NCBI GenBank assembly: GCA_031285405.1
Contig: JAITWH010000040.1
Location: forward strand, 1 to 64,000
Origin: Alistipes sp.
GTDB lineage: Bacteria > Bacteroidota > Bacteroidia > Bacteroidales > Rikenellaceae
Length of the DNA: 64,000 nt
Direction of reading: 5' to 3'
Position 1 is the stretch's first letter. Each line of letters starts with the position of its first letter. A program made the position numbers and the translations under genes. Shown in pieces: positions 1-8,137 of this stretch. The notes beneath the pieces are model-generated. The model was not told the origin of the DNA. It searched no databases and saw only the letters and a list, made by a program, of their open reading frames with translations.

Positions 1-114
<114 letters not shown>

Positions 115-356
115 AAAAAAATTAATTTGTACTTTTAGAGTCCCGACTACTTAATTATCGTCTTTCGGAATCGCGGCTCCGCCTTGCGGCTCGACCGTCC
201 TTCCAGAAATAGGAATTGAATAAACTTTAACTACATTTCTGTTTCTCTCTGTATACCAGTAAATCAAAGAACCGTGTTTAGCCTCCCGCTTTTCTCTAAA
301 TTCGTGAGCCTCGCAAAAACCGGCGTGACTCGAAAAAAATTGGCGGAAAAGGACTG

Positions 357-387
357 CAAAGATACGGCGAGTTTTTGAATCTACAAA
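357..387 (-). promoter_or_regulatory. rRNA operon promoter, proximal
   Basis: On the minus strand there is TTTG (384-387), a 19-nt spacer, then TATCTTTG (357-364). This is a perfect match to the Bacteroidota -33 TTTG / -7 TAnnTTTG pattern. It would start transcription about 235 nt before the mature 16S end. Confidence 0.8.
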
Positions 388-486
388 ATTTTTCGGAAAA
401 AAATTTGTTGTCGCCCTCTCTTTGGTTCGCTGCGCCGGAAGTCTGTGTTGCTGTTTTTGTGTTGCTGTTTTCCGGTTTAGCGGCTG

Positions 487-516
487 CAAATGTATGGACT
501 TTTTTCGTATCTGCAA
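487..516 (-). promoter_or_regulatory. rRNA operon promoter, distal
   Basis: On the minus strand there is TTG (514-516), a 19-nt spacer, then TACATTTG (487-494). It lies 130 nt upstream of the proximal promoter. Tandem promoters are usual in front of rRNA operons. Confidence 0.75.
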
Positions 517-546
517 TAGCCGGCGAACTTTTTTTCATATTTTTCT

Positions 547-554
547 TAACTTTG
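547..554 (+). promoter_or_regulatory. -7 box upstream of apbE
   Basis: TAACTTTG is a perfect TAnnTTTG, 22 nt before the ATG at 576. It supports that start over an in-frame upstream ATG at 375, which would place coding sequence across the rRNA promoters. No clear -33 box is seen. Confidence 0.6.
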
Positions 555-575
555 TTGTCTCAAAAAACAGACTCC

Positions 576-1652
576 ATGAAGCGACTGACAGCGTTTTTCG
601 CCCTCCTTACAACAGCCTGCACCGGCTCCAACTACGTGACATTCAGCGGCCCCACCCAAGGCACCACCTACAACATCGTGGTAAACAACCCCACGCCCGA
701 GACCGAAAAAAAAATCGACACAATTTTCGCCGAAATCGACCAAACCTTCTCGATTTTCAATCCGCAGTCGCTCACAAGCCGCATCAATCGGGGCGAAACC
801 GACGCCACCACACCCCTCTTCGAAGAGTGTTTCGCGCTCGCAAAAAGGGTACACAAACAGACCGGCGGCTACTTCGATTCGACCGTCGCACCGCTCGTCA
901 ACGCATGGGGCTTCGGTTCCGAGGCGAGCCAGGAGATACCCTGCGTCGAGTGCATCATGGAGCACGTGGGCATGGACAAGGTGCGCATCGAGGGCGGCCG
1001 CCTTATAAAGGAGCACCGGCGCGTGCAGCTCGACTTCGGCTCGATCGCCAAGGGTTTCTCCGTCGACCGGCTGGCCGAAATGCTTGATGGCGATGGGATA
1101 AGCGACTACATGGTGTGGGTCGGCGGCGAGGTTCGCGCGCGCGGCGTCAACGAGTCGGGCCGCCCGTGGCGCTTCGGCATCAACGAACCGACGCTCGGAT
1201 TCTCCAACGACTACGGGGCGGTGGTCTCTTTCGAGAAGGGCGGCGGGAGCGGCCGCAAAAGTCGAAATGTCAGTCATGAGCTCCGCGCACTGGCAACAAG
1301 CGGCAACTACCGCAACTGGTTCGTCGACGGGTCGGGCCGCACGCGCGTCCACACGATCGACCCGCTCACGGGCTATCCGGTTCAGGGGCAGATACTTTCG
1401 GTGAGCATCGTGTCGGCCGAGTGCGCGCTGGCCGACGCGTGGGCGACGGGCGTGATGGCCTCCGGCTCTCTTGAGAAGGCAGTCGCGATGCTTGAGCGCG
1501 CCGCGTCTGCCGCGGCCGCCAACGACACCCCCCCGATCGAGTACTATATAATATACGGCGCTCCGGAAAATTCGACGAGCCCCGAGAATCCCGAATCAAC
1601 GGCCACCAAAACAATCCACTCCCCCGGATTCCCACTCATCGAAAAACCGTAA
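576..1652 (+). CDS. apbE: FAD:protein FMN transferase (ApbE family), lipoprotein
   Basis: This 358-aa protein starts with a lipoprotein signal (MKRLTAFFALLTTACTGSN, lipobox cysteine near residue 15). It carries family motifs DFGSIAKGFSVD and, near the C-terminus, TSGNYRNWF followed by HTIDPLTGYPV. ApbE enzymes transfer FMN from FAD onto Thr/Ser of exported subunits such as those of Na+-translocating NADH:quinone reductase. The length is normal for the family. The start was moved from an upstream ATG (375) because of the lipoprotein signal and the -7 box at 547-554. It is transcribed away from the rRNA gene, and no Nqr or Rnf target gene is in the window. Confidence 0.93.
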   Translation: MKRLTAFFALLTTACTGSNYVTFSGPTQGTTYNIVVNNPTPETEKKIDTIFAEIDQTFSIFNPQSLTSRINRGETDATTPLFEECFALAKRVHKQTGGYFDSTVAPLVNAWGFGSEASQEIPCVECIMEHVGMDKVRIEGGRLIKEHRRVQLDFGSIAKGFSVDRLAEMLDGDGISDYMVWVGGEVRARGVNESGRPWRFGINEPTLGFSNDYGAVVSFEKGGGSGRKSRNVSHELRALATSGNYRNWFVDGSGRTRVHTIDPLTGYPVQGQILSVSIVSAECALADAWATGVMASGSLEKAVAMLERAASAAAANDTPPIEYYIIYGAPENSTSPENPESTATKTIHSPGFPLIEKP

Positions 1653-1711
1653 ACACACTTTCCCCCGAACCACCTTCCCAACACCCTCGCAAGAATCCCC
1701 CACCCCAGCCA

Positions 1712-1745
1712 CAAAAAAAGCGAGAAGGTCAAAAGACCTTCCCGC
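1712..1745 (-). terminator. intrinsic terminator of the cold-shock gene
   Basis: On the minus strand the stem GCGGGAAGGTC / GACCTTCTCGC (11 bp with one G-U pair, TTTT loop) is followed by seven T. It lies just after the stop codon of the cold-shock gene. Confidence 0.85.
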
Positions 1746-1768
1746 TCCGAACTCAAGTATTAAAGGGT

Positions 1769-1969
1769 TTACTTCGATACCGTTACGTTGATCGCCTGGG
1801 GGCCTTTCTTGCCCTCGTCGAGGTCGAACTCCACAGCCTGATCCTGCTCCAAGCCACGGAAACCGTCGCCCTGGATGCCGGTGTAGTGAACAAAAACGTC
1901 CTGACCCTCTTCGGTTGTCACGAAGCCATAACCTTTGGCTGTGTCGAACCATTTAACTTTGCCTTTCAT
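1769..1969 (-). CDS. cold-shock protein, CspA family
   Basis: A 66-aa single cold-shock domain protein beginning MKGKVKWFDTAKGYGFV. It has the nucleic-acid-binding motifs KGYGFV (RNP1) and VFVHYTGI (RNP2). Such proteins bind single-stranded RNA/DNA and melt RNA structure. The gene stands alone, with a consensus promoter about 60 nt upstream and a strong terminator. The leader between promoter and start can fold a small hairpin (2001-2020), as often seen in cold-shock leaders, but temperature control cannot be shown from sequence. Confidence 0.95.
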   Translation of the reverse strand: MKGKVKWFDTAKGYGFVTTEEGQDVFVHYTGIQGDGFRGLEQDQAVEFDLDEGKKGPQAINVTVSK

Positions 1970-2028
1970 AGGAGAAATGAAGTATTAAAAACTTTTAAAA
2001 CACGGGAAAACGCTCCCCGTTGACGCGG

Positions 2029-2057
2029 CAAAGTTAAACAACTTTCCCGACCTGCAA
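2029..2057 (-). promoter_or_regulatory. promoter of the cold-shock gene
   Basis: On the minus strand there is TTG (2055-2057), an 18-nt spacer, then TAACTTTG (2029-2036). This gives a leader of about 50-55 nt. Confidence 0.7.
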
Positions 2058-2089
2058 GCGCTTTTGCTAAAAATAATTTTCGGTTTTTT

Positions 2090-2869
2090 TTATCGCCCCC
2101 CACTTGACGTCGCCCGCCAACGGTTGTGCGGGCATGCGCGCTGACACTCGTCGCACCCCTCGATCCACCCGTGAATAGGCTCCACAGGGGTTTCGGGCCT
2201 CAATCGGGCAGCCTCCACAGTGCGCGCCGAGATGCAGCGAGCGGTGCTGAGAGTGCGCACCCCCTCCGCCGTGCAACCGATCGCCCCCACCGGACATGCC
2301 TCGACACAAGCACGACACGACCCGCACCCGACCCCCGAAAAAGGCTCGTCATAACAGTCGCACTCGACATCAAAAAGCAGCTCGCCCAGCATCATGAACG
2401 ACCCCAACCGAGGATTGACCACAAGCGAATGTCGCCCCTGCCACCCGAGCCCCGCCTCCACCGCCCAAGCCTTTTCAAGTATCGGCGCCGTATCGCAGCA
2501 CACCTTGAAACGCCCGCCCGCCGGAAGCCCGCAAGCCTCAAGCCTCGCCACCACCTCCCTCAGCATACGCTTGATCCTCACATGATAGTCCTCGTCCATA
2601 CGCGCAAAAGCCGCCACCCCGTCACACGCCGCCGCCCCGTCATACGCCAACGCACACACCACCACGGTACGCGCACCACGCAAAAGCTCCGAAGGATCGA
2701 AACGCCTCTCCGGCCGCCTCGAAAGATATGTCATGTACTCGGCGCTCGCCGCCCCCAACCCCGCCTCGAAACGCGGTGCATGCTCAGCCAGAACCCTCGC
2801 CCGCGCCACTCCGCACAGCGCAAACCCCGCCTCGGCGGCATATTTTTTAATATGTGGATAACTTAGCAC
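2090..2869 (-). CDS. queG: epoxyqueuosine reductase (QueG-like)
   Basis: A 259-aa protein whose C-terminal half holds two 4Fe-4S motifs, CGSCRACVEACP and CDECQRACPHN, in the QueG arrangement. Upstream it has the cobalamin-dependent reductase core (RFDPSELLRGARTVVVCALAYD, then GWQGRHSLVVNPRLGSF). QueG reduces epoxyqueuosine to queuosine in tRNA. No ATG lies near the N-terminus, so a GTG at 2867-2869 is proposed: it fits the family's N-terminus and lies 4 nt after a perfect -7 box. The protein is short because it lacks the C-terminal helical repeats of the E. coli enzyme. The start is the uncertain part. Confidence 0.85.
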   Translation of the reverse strand: MLSYPHIKKYAAEAGFALCGVARARVLAEHAPRFEAGLGAASAEYMTYLSRRPERRFDPSELLRGARTVVVCALAYDGAAACDGVAAFARMDEDYHVRIKRMLREVVARLEACGLPAGGRFKVCCDTAPILEKAWAVEAGLGWQGRHSLVVNPRLGSFMMLGELLFDVECDCYDEPFSGVGCGSCRACVEACPVGAIGCTAEGVRTLSTARCISARTVEAARLRPETPVEPIHGWIEGCDECQRACPHNRWRATSSGGR

Positions 2870-2873
2870 GGGG

Positions 2874-2903
2874 CAAAGATAAAAAATGCTACCTTTGCGA
2901 CAA
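2874..2903 (-). promoter_or_regulatory. promoter of queG, giving a nearly leaderless transcript
   Basis: On the minus strand there is TTG (2901-2903), a 19-nt spacer, then TATCTTTG (2874-2881). Only four C residues separate the -7 box from the proposed GTG start, so the transcript would start at or next to the start codon. Confidence 0.65.
2890..2897 (+). promoter_or_regulatory. -7 box of the acyl-CoA ligase gene
   Basis: TACCTTTG is a perfect TAnnTTTG, ending 5 nt before the ATG at 2903. It overlaps the divergent queG promoter. No good -33 box is visible on this strand. Confidence 0.55.
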
Positions 2904-4519
2904 TGAACTCGACAATGAAAACACTGGCCCAGATATACCACCACAGCATAGAGCACTACGCCGACCGCGTGTCGCACGCAATGTACGAGCGCGACAGCAT
3001 CACCTTCCGTCAATTCGGCGAGTCGGTGGCGCAGCTTCAGCAGATGCTGTTGGAGGCGGGACTCACCGCCGGCGACCGCGTGGCGCTGCTGTCGAGCAGC
3101 ATGCCCACCTGGCCCGTCTGCTACTTCGCGGTGGTCGAGATGGGGATGGTTGTGGTACCCATCCTGCCCGGCTTCTCGGGCGAGGAGTTCGACCAGATCA
3201 TCCGCCACTCCGAGGCGAAGGGGCTGCTGGTCTCCGACAAACTTTTTTCAAAACTCTCGCGCGAAACGATCGAGGCTCAGAACATAGTGATCCGCACAAA
3301 AAACCTCGGCATCATACATCAGAAAGAGGGAGCGCAAAAGGGCGAACGCCGAGAGCCGAGGCCGGAAGACACGGCGGCGATAGTCTACACGTCGGGCACC
3401 ACCTCGATGCCCAAGGGGGTGATGCTGTCGCACGAGGCGCTGGCCGAGCAGATCGCAATCGCCTACGACGTCTTCCCCATCTCGACGGACGATGTGTTTC
3501 TCTCGATACTTCCGCTGAGCCACGCCTACGAGTGCTCCATCGGAATGCTCTACCCGTTTGCCTACGGCGCCACGGTACACTACATCGACCGCCCCCCCAC
3601 CCCGGCGACGCTGCTGCCCGCCATGAGGGACATCCGGCCGACGATGATGCTGAGCGTACCTCTTATAATGGACAAGCTCTACAAAAATCGTGTGCTCGCG
3701 CGATTCACCTCCAACGCCTTCGTCAAGTGGCTCTACGGAATGGGCTGGTCGCGGCGCAGGCTGCATCGCATCGCGGGGTCGAAACTATATAAGGTATTCG
3801 GCGGCAGGATCCGATTCTTCGGCATCGGCGGGGCCAAGTTGGATTCGCAGACGGAGCAGTTTCTGTTGGACGCGCGATTTCCATATGCCGTGGGGTACGG
3901 ACTCACCGAGACTGCCCCCCTGTTGGCCGGCGCCGCGCCCGACAAGGTGAGACTCGGCACCACGGGCCCTGCGGTGAAGGGGGTGACGCTCAAGGTGGTC
4001 GACGCCGACGAGAACGGCGACGGCGAGTTGGTCGCGCTGAGCCCCTGCGTGATGCAGGGCTACTACAAGAATCCGGAGAAGACGCGCGAGGTCTTCACCG
4101 ACGACGGATGGTTCCGCACGGGCGACCTCGCCAACATCGCGCCCGACGGATGGATCTCCATCAAGGGACGCCTGGGCAGCATGTTGGTGAGCTCGGGCGG
4201 CGAGAACATCTACCCCGAGGAGATCGAGAGCATTCTCAACTCGCTGGTCTACGTCTCCGACTCGTTGGTGACTGAGGACCACAAGGGCAAGTTGGTGGCG
4301 TTGGTACGTTTCAACTACGACGAGCTGGAGCGCAACTTCCACAACATGAGGGGAAACATCGCGATGAGGATGGAGGAGATCAGGCGCGAGGCGATGGCCT
4401 ACGTGAACGCGCGGGTGGCAAGTTTTTCGCGCCTGTCGGAGGTGAAGGAGCAGACCGAGGAGTTCGAGAAAACCCCCTCGATGAAGATAAAAAGATTTAA
4501 GTACTCCCGAAAACGGTGA
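2903..4519 (+). CDS. AMP-dependent acyl-CoA synthetase (long-chain fatty acid CoA ligase type)
   Basis: A 538-aa adenylate-forming enzyme. It has the phosphate-binding motif YTSGTTSMPKGVMLSH (from about residue 162), the A5-type GYGLTETAPLL, and the hinge region GWFRTGDLANIAPDGWISIKGR. The C-terminus ends TPSMKIKRFKY with a candidate catalytic lysine. The family activates a carboxylate with ATP and joins it to CoA; long-chain fatty acids are the likeliest substrate. A second ATG at 2915 (MKTLAQIY) is a possible start and would give a short leader after the -7 box at 2890-2897. It is divergent from queG with only 33 nt between the starts. Confidence 0.9.
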   Translation: MNSTMKTLAQIYHHSIEHYADRVSHAMYERDSITFRQFGESVAQLQQMLLEAGLTAGDRVALLSSSMPTWPVCYFAVVEMGMVVVPILPGFSGEEFDQIIRHSEAKGLLVSDKLFSKLSRETIEAQNIVIRTKNLGIIHQKEGAQKGERREPRPEDTAAIVYTSGTTSMPKGVMLSHEALAEQIAIAYDVFPISTDDVFLSILPLSHAYECSIGMLYPFAYGATVHYIDRPPTPATLLPAMRDIRPTMMLSVPLIMDKLYKNRVLARFTSNAFVKWLYGMGWSRRRLHRIAGSKLYKVFGGRIRFFGIGGAKLDSQTEQFLLDARFPYAVGYGLTETAPLLAGAAPDKVRLGTTGPAVKGVTLKVVDADENGDGELVALSPCVMQGYYKNPEKTREVFTDDGWFRTGDLANIAPDGWISIKGRLGSMLVSSGGENIYPEEIESILNSLVYVSDSLVTEDHKGKLVALVRFNYDELERNFHNMRGNIAMRMEEIRREAMAYVNARVASFSRLSEVKEQTEEFEKTPSMKIKRFKYSRKR

Positions 4520-4615
4520 GACTTAAAACACTGAAACTTAATGTGATGAGCTTTTTTTGTGCGACGAAAACACAACACCTAAATAAAATAACCCCTTACT
4601 AAAAAACCAACAGCA

Positions 4616-5356
4616 ATGAAAAAACTACTGATGAACATCGCCGCGGTGGCACTCGCCGTCGCAGTGGTCGCGCCCGCAGCGGCTCAGCGCCCCAACACTC
4701 TCACCTCCGCCGAACAGAGGGCCGGATGGAAACTGCTCTTCGACGGCCAAAGCTTCGGACAGTGGCGCAAGTACGCCGCCGACGCGATGCCCGAACAGTG
4801 GTCTATCGACCGCGAACACAGCGCAATGAAGCTCGCTACCAACACCGCCCGCCCGGGCAGCATGCAGGGCGCCGACATCATGTTCGCCGGACAACAATTC
4901 TCGAACTTCGAGGTGTCGATCGACTGGATGATCGAGAAGGGCGGCAACTCGGGAATCATGTACTATGTGGTTGAGGAACAGGGCAAACCGATGTATAACG
5001 CCGCGCCCGAGGTGCAGGTGTTGGACAACTGGTATGCAGGCGACAACAAGCTTGCCAACCACCTCGCCGGATCGCTATACGATATCAAGTCGGCGCTGCC
5101 GCAAAACGCCAAACCCGCCATGGAGTGGAACACGATTGTGATCAGGGTCGACAATGGCAATGTGACTCATACTCAGAATGGTGTGGTCGTTTGCGAGTAC
5201 ACTTTGTGGACTCCCGAGTGGGCAGAATTGGTGTCGCGCAGCAAGTTTAAAGATTGGCCCGGATTCAATGCAGGCCCCGCGAAAACAGGCTACATCGGGT
5301 TGCAGGATCATGGGTATGCGGTTTGGTTTCGGAACATCAAAGTTCGCGAACTTTGA
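4616..5356 (+). CDS. secreted DUF1080 family protein (3-keto-glycoside hydrolase-like)
   Basis: A 246-aa protein with a clear Sec signal (MKKLLMNIAAVALAVAVVAPAAA) and one DUF1080 domain (GWKLLFDGQSFGQW, then NSGIMYYV and the closing GYIGLQDHGYAVWFRNIKVREL). DUF1080 is a concanavalin-like beta-sandwich, and some members hydrolyse 3-keto-glycosides. The gene stands alone and is followed at once by tandem hairpins with T-tracts. Whether it is an enzyme or a binding protein cannot be decided from sequence. Confidence 0.85.
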   Translation: MKKLLMNIAAVALAVAVVAPAAAQRPNTLTSAEQRAGWKLLFDGQSFGQWRKYAADAMPEQWSIDREHSAMKLATNTARPGSMQGADIMFAGQQFSNFEVSIDWMIEKGGNSGIMYYVVEEQGKPMYNAAPEVQVLDNWYAGDNKLANHLAGSLYDIKSALPQNAKPAMEWNTIVIRVDNGNVTHTQNGVVVCEYTLWTPEWAELVSRSKFKDWPGFNAGPAKTGYIGLQDHGYAVWFRNIKVREL

Positions 5357-5438
5357 TTCAATTGAAAATTGAAAGTTGGCGGCAACGGCCGCTGCGATTT
5401 TAGCTAACGCACTACTTAAAGCTAACGCACTGATTAAA

Positions 5439-5645
5439 AAAGCGTGACATATGTCACGCTTTTTTTTGGGCAAGTGTTACCGATGTAACGGTTTTTTTTG
5501 GCGAGTGTTACCTATGTAACACTTTTTTTTAGGGGGTGCCTCTTATTAATATAGGTATGGGCTCTTTTTTGTTGTTTTTTTGGGTCTTTTATCGTGGCGT
5601 GTTATTACGTTTTTGGTATCTGTTTTGTTTCAGTTTTTGTTGATT
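5439..5645 (+). repeat. dispersed multi-hairpin element, copy A (includes tandem terminators)
   Basis: Three hairpins in a row, each with a 4-nt loop and followed by a T-tract: AGCGTGAC-ATAT-GTCACGCT (5441-5460), GTTAC-CGAT-GTAAC (5476-5489) and AGTGTTAC-CTAT-GTAACACT (5504-5523). After them come a conserved TTATTAATATAGGTATGG (5543-5560) and a T-rich tail ending near TGTTTTGTTTCAGTTTTT. The same set in the same order occurs in reverse complement at about 53025-53260. The first hairpin probably terminates the DUF1080 gene. Confidence 0.8.
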
Positions 5646-5662
5646 TTTTTGTGATGTTTTTT

Positions 5663-5827
5663 AAATCGCTGCCGGCGTTCAGGCAATTTTCAATTTTCAA
5701 TTGCTATAAGGTAGATCCCTCGTCGGCACTTTGTGCCTCTGTCGGGATGACTTATATGGCGTTAGCACTAACCACTGATCACTAACCTCTAAATCGCTGC
5801 CGGCGTTCAGGCCTCTGTAGGGATGAC
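5663..5827. repeat. mosaic of short dispersed repeats between DUF1080 and EF-G2 genes
   Basis: The 22-nt sequence starting AAATCGCTGCCGGCGTTCAG occurs twice (5663-5684 and 5791-5812). A complete REP-like unit lies at 5710-5751 on the minus strand: TCCCGACAGAG, stem GGCAC-AAA-GTGCC, CGACGAGGGA. A truncated copy is at 5811-5827. An AT-rich CAATTTT repeat is at 5689-5702, and GTTAGCACTAACC-type hairpin sequence at 5760-5790. The short open frames here are not credible genes. Confidence 0.7.
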
Positions 5828-5835
5828 TTTTTGCG

Positions 5836-5871
5836 AAAAGCAATAGGCTCCCATTTTGGGAGCCTATTGCC
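5836..5871 (-). terminator. hairpin terminator downstream of the EF-G2 gene
   Basis: A perfect 13-bp stem GCAATAGGCTCCC / GGGAGCCTATTGC (5841-5871) with a 5-nt loop lies 24 nt after the EF-G2 stop. On the minus strand it is followed by TTTTCGC, a weak T-tract. Confidence 0.65.
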
Positions 5872-5896
5872 GATTCATGATTCATGATTCATGATT
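5872..5896. repeat. TGATTCA heptamer array abutting the EF-G2 stop codon
   Basis: Three and a half tandem copies of GATTCAT. The array shares one base with the stop codon of the EF-G2 gene (5896-5898). The same 7-bp unit recurs at gene ends elsewhere in the window. Confidence 0.85.
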
Positions 5897-8049
5897 TACT
5901 CGTCGTCCTCTTCGGTGTAGGCTTTTAGGAGTTTGTCTTGGACGTCGGCGGGCACCTGTTCGTAGGATTGGAACTTCATGGTGTAGGAGGCGCGGCCCGA
6001 GGTCAATGACGAGAGCGTGGTCGAGTAGCGATAGAGCTCGGCCAGCGGTACGGAGGCCGTGAGGCGGTCGAAGCCCTTGTCGGAGGCCATGCCCTGGATC
6101 ATGGCGCGGCGGTTTTGCAGGTCGCTCATCACGTCGCCCATCTTGTCGCTCGGCACCAACACCTCGACGGTGTAGATGGGCTCCATGATCTTGGGGCCGG
6201 CGTTCTTGAACGCCTCGCGGAAGGCGTTGCGGCCCGCGAGCTTGAACGAGATTTCGTTTGAGTCGACCGGGTGCATCTTGCCGTCGTAGACCACAACGCG
6301 GATGTCGCGCGCGTAGGAGCCCGTGAGCGGGCCCTCCTCCATCTTCTCCATCACCCCCTTGAGGATGGCGGGCAGGAAGCGCGCGTCGATGGCGCCGCCC
6401 ACGATCGAGTTGTAGACCTGCAACTTGCCGCCCCACTCCATCTCGTACTCCTCCTTGCCCTTGAGGCTTACTGCTATCTCCTTGCCGCCGATCTTGTACT
6501 TGCTCGGTTCGTCGATCCCCTCGTAGTAGGGTTCGATGACGATATGCACCTCGCCGAACTGGCCCGCGCCGCCCGACTGCTTCTTGTGGCGGTAGTCGGC
6601 CTGCGACACCTTGGTGATCGTCTCGCGGTAGGGAATTTTGGGGGCGAAGTACTCGATCTCCATCTTGCTCTCGTCCAACAGGCGGCGCTTGAGGATGTTT
6701 AGGTGGTGCTCGCCCTGGCCCTGGATGATGTTCTGCTTGAGCTCCTTGGAGTAGGCCACGAGGATGGTCGGGTCTTCGAACTTCATCTTGTTGAGCAGCT
6801 CGCCCAACTTTTCGTCCTCGCCCGTCTTGACGCTGCGCACGGCGGCGCGGTAACGCGGTTCGGGGAAGAGCATCGTCTCGATCTCGACGTTGGCCCCCGC
6901 GGCGGCGAGGGTGTCGTTGGTCTTGGTGCCCTTGAGCTTGACCGTGCAGCCTATGTCGCCCGCGCTCATCTCGGTCACCTTTGTGCGGTTCTTTCCTGCC
7001 ACGGCGAAGATCTGTGAGATCTTCTCCTTGTTGCCGGTGCGGGCGTTGACAAGTTCGGCCCCCTCGGTGAGTTTGCCTCGCACAACTCGGAAGTAGTTGA
7101 TCTCGCCCATGTGGCTTTCGATCTGGCTCTTGAAGACGAAGAGTACGGGGGGGGCTGTCGGGTCGGCGGTGACGTCGGCGCCCTTGGTGTCGCGCAGCGG
7201 CATGGCGAGCTCGGGGTTGGGGGCGACGTTGATGATGAACTCCATCAGTCGTTTGGTGCCGATGTTCTTGCGGCCCGAGGCGCAGAAGATGGGCATCACG
7301 CCGCGCACGGCGATGCCCTTGCGCAGACCCGCGCGGATGTCGTCCTGTGTGAGGGTGCCCTTCTCGAAGTAGAGCTCCATGAGCCCCTCGTCGTTCTCGG
7401 CGGCGGCCTCCACGAGCTCCTGATTGAGGGCGGCGGCCTGGTCGGCGTAGGCGGCGGGGATATCTTTCTCGACGCGGGTGCCGTTGTCGTCGGTGAACTC
7501 GTACATCTTCATCATCAGCACGTCGACGAAGGCGTTGAAGCCCGGGCCCGGATTGACGGGGAACTGCACCAACACAGGTCTCACGTGTGCGCCGGCGCGG
7601 ATGCTCTCGATGGCGCTCTCCCAATTGGCCTTCTCGTGATCTAACTGGTTGACCACGCCGATGAGCGGTTTGCCCAGCGTGTCGGAGTAGCGTTGCTGAA
7701 TCTCGCTGCCCGCCTCGAAGCCGCTCTGGGCGTTGAAGAGCATCACCCCCACGTCGGCCACCTTGAAGCCCGAGAAGAGGCCGCCGCAGAAGTCGTCGGA
7801 GCCCGGCACGTCGATGATGTTCAACTTGCGGTTCATGAACTCGGTGTAGAGTATCGTCGAGTAGATCGAGCGTTTGTACTCGTGTTCGAGGTCGGTGTTG
7901 TCTGAAAGTGTGTTTTCGTTCTCGACGCTGCCGCGGCGGTCGATCACCTTGCCCTCGAAGGCCATCGCCTCGGCCAGGGTGGTTTTGCCGGAGTTGGGGG
8001 CGCCGATCAGGACAATGTTGCGGATCTCTTTGGTTTCGTAGGTTTTCAT
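5896..8049 (-). CDS. elongation factor G paralog of the EF-G2 type, predicted GTPase-deficient
   Basis: A 717-aa protein with the full EF-G domain order. The G-domain motifs are altered: G1 is GAPNSGKTT (16-24), G3 is DVPGSDDF (80-87) where ordinary EF-G has DTPGHVDF, and G4 is NQLD (134-137) instead of NKMD. The catalytic histidine of G3 is serine here. This pattern matches the Bacteroides EF-G2 paralog, reported to support translation without GTP hydrolysis and to matter during carbon limitation in the gut. It lies 88 nt downstream of rlmH on the same strand. The ordinary fusA must lie elsewhere. It is not a tetracycline-resistance ribosomal protection protein, as judged by its G-domain. 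Confidence 0.88.
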   Translation of the reverse strand: MKTYETKEIRNIVLIGAPNSGKTTLAEAMAFEGKVIDRRGSVENENTLSDNTDLEHEYKRSIYSTILYTEFMNRKLNIIDVPGSDDFCGGLFSGFKVADVGVMLFNAQSGFEAGSEIQQRYSDTLGKPLIGVVNQLDHEKANWESAIESIRAGAHVRPVLVQFPVNPGPGFNAFVDVLMMKMYEFTDDNGTRVEKDIPAAYADQAAALNQELVEAAAENDEGLMELYFEKGTLTQDDIRAGLRKGIAVRGVMPIFCASGRKNIGTKRLMEFIINVAPNPELAMPLRDTKGADVTADPTAPPVLFVFKSQIESHMGEINYFRVVRGKLTEGAELVNARTGNKEKISQIFAVAGKNRTKVTEMSAGDIGCTVKLKGTKTNDTLAAAGANVEIETMLFPEPRYRAAVRSVKTGEDEKLGELLNKMKFEDPTILVAYSKELKQNIIQGQGEHHLNILKRRLLDESKMEIEYFAPKIPYRETITKVSQADYRHKKQSGGAGQFGEVHIVIEPYYEGIDEPSKYKIGGKEIAVSLKGKEEYEMEWGGKLQVYNSIVGGAIDARFLPAILKGVMEKMEEGPLTGSYARDIRVVVYDGKMHPVDSNEISFKLAGRNAFREAFKNAGPKIMEPIYTVEVLVPSDKMGDVMSDLQNRRAMIQGMASDKGFDRLTASVPLAELYRYSTTLSSLTSGRASYTMKFQSYEQVPADVQDKLLKAYTEEDDE

Positions 8050-8137
8050 TATGGTTACGTTTTAGGTTTTTTTTAGGTTTTTCAGGTGCGTTTCGCGGGC
8101 TCTTCCGAGAAACGGTTTCGCAAGGTAGTGAAAAAAA

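Noticed and set aside
375..575. Longer N-terminus for ApbE starting at 375
   Set aside because: It would cross both rRNA promoters and the apbE -7 box, and would bury the lipoprotein signal that starts at 576.
5439..5530. CRISPR array
   Set aside because: The regular hairpins differ in sequence, are spaced by T-tracts rather than unique spacers, and no cas genes are present. The CAGA tract at 19486-19522 is a simple repeat.
5882..7624. 580-codon minus-strand frame overlapping EF-G2
   Set aside because: Arg/His/Pro-rich translation in a shifted frame of a gene with full EF-G similarity; a GC-rich codon artefact.
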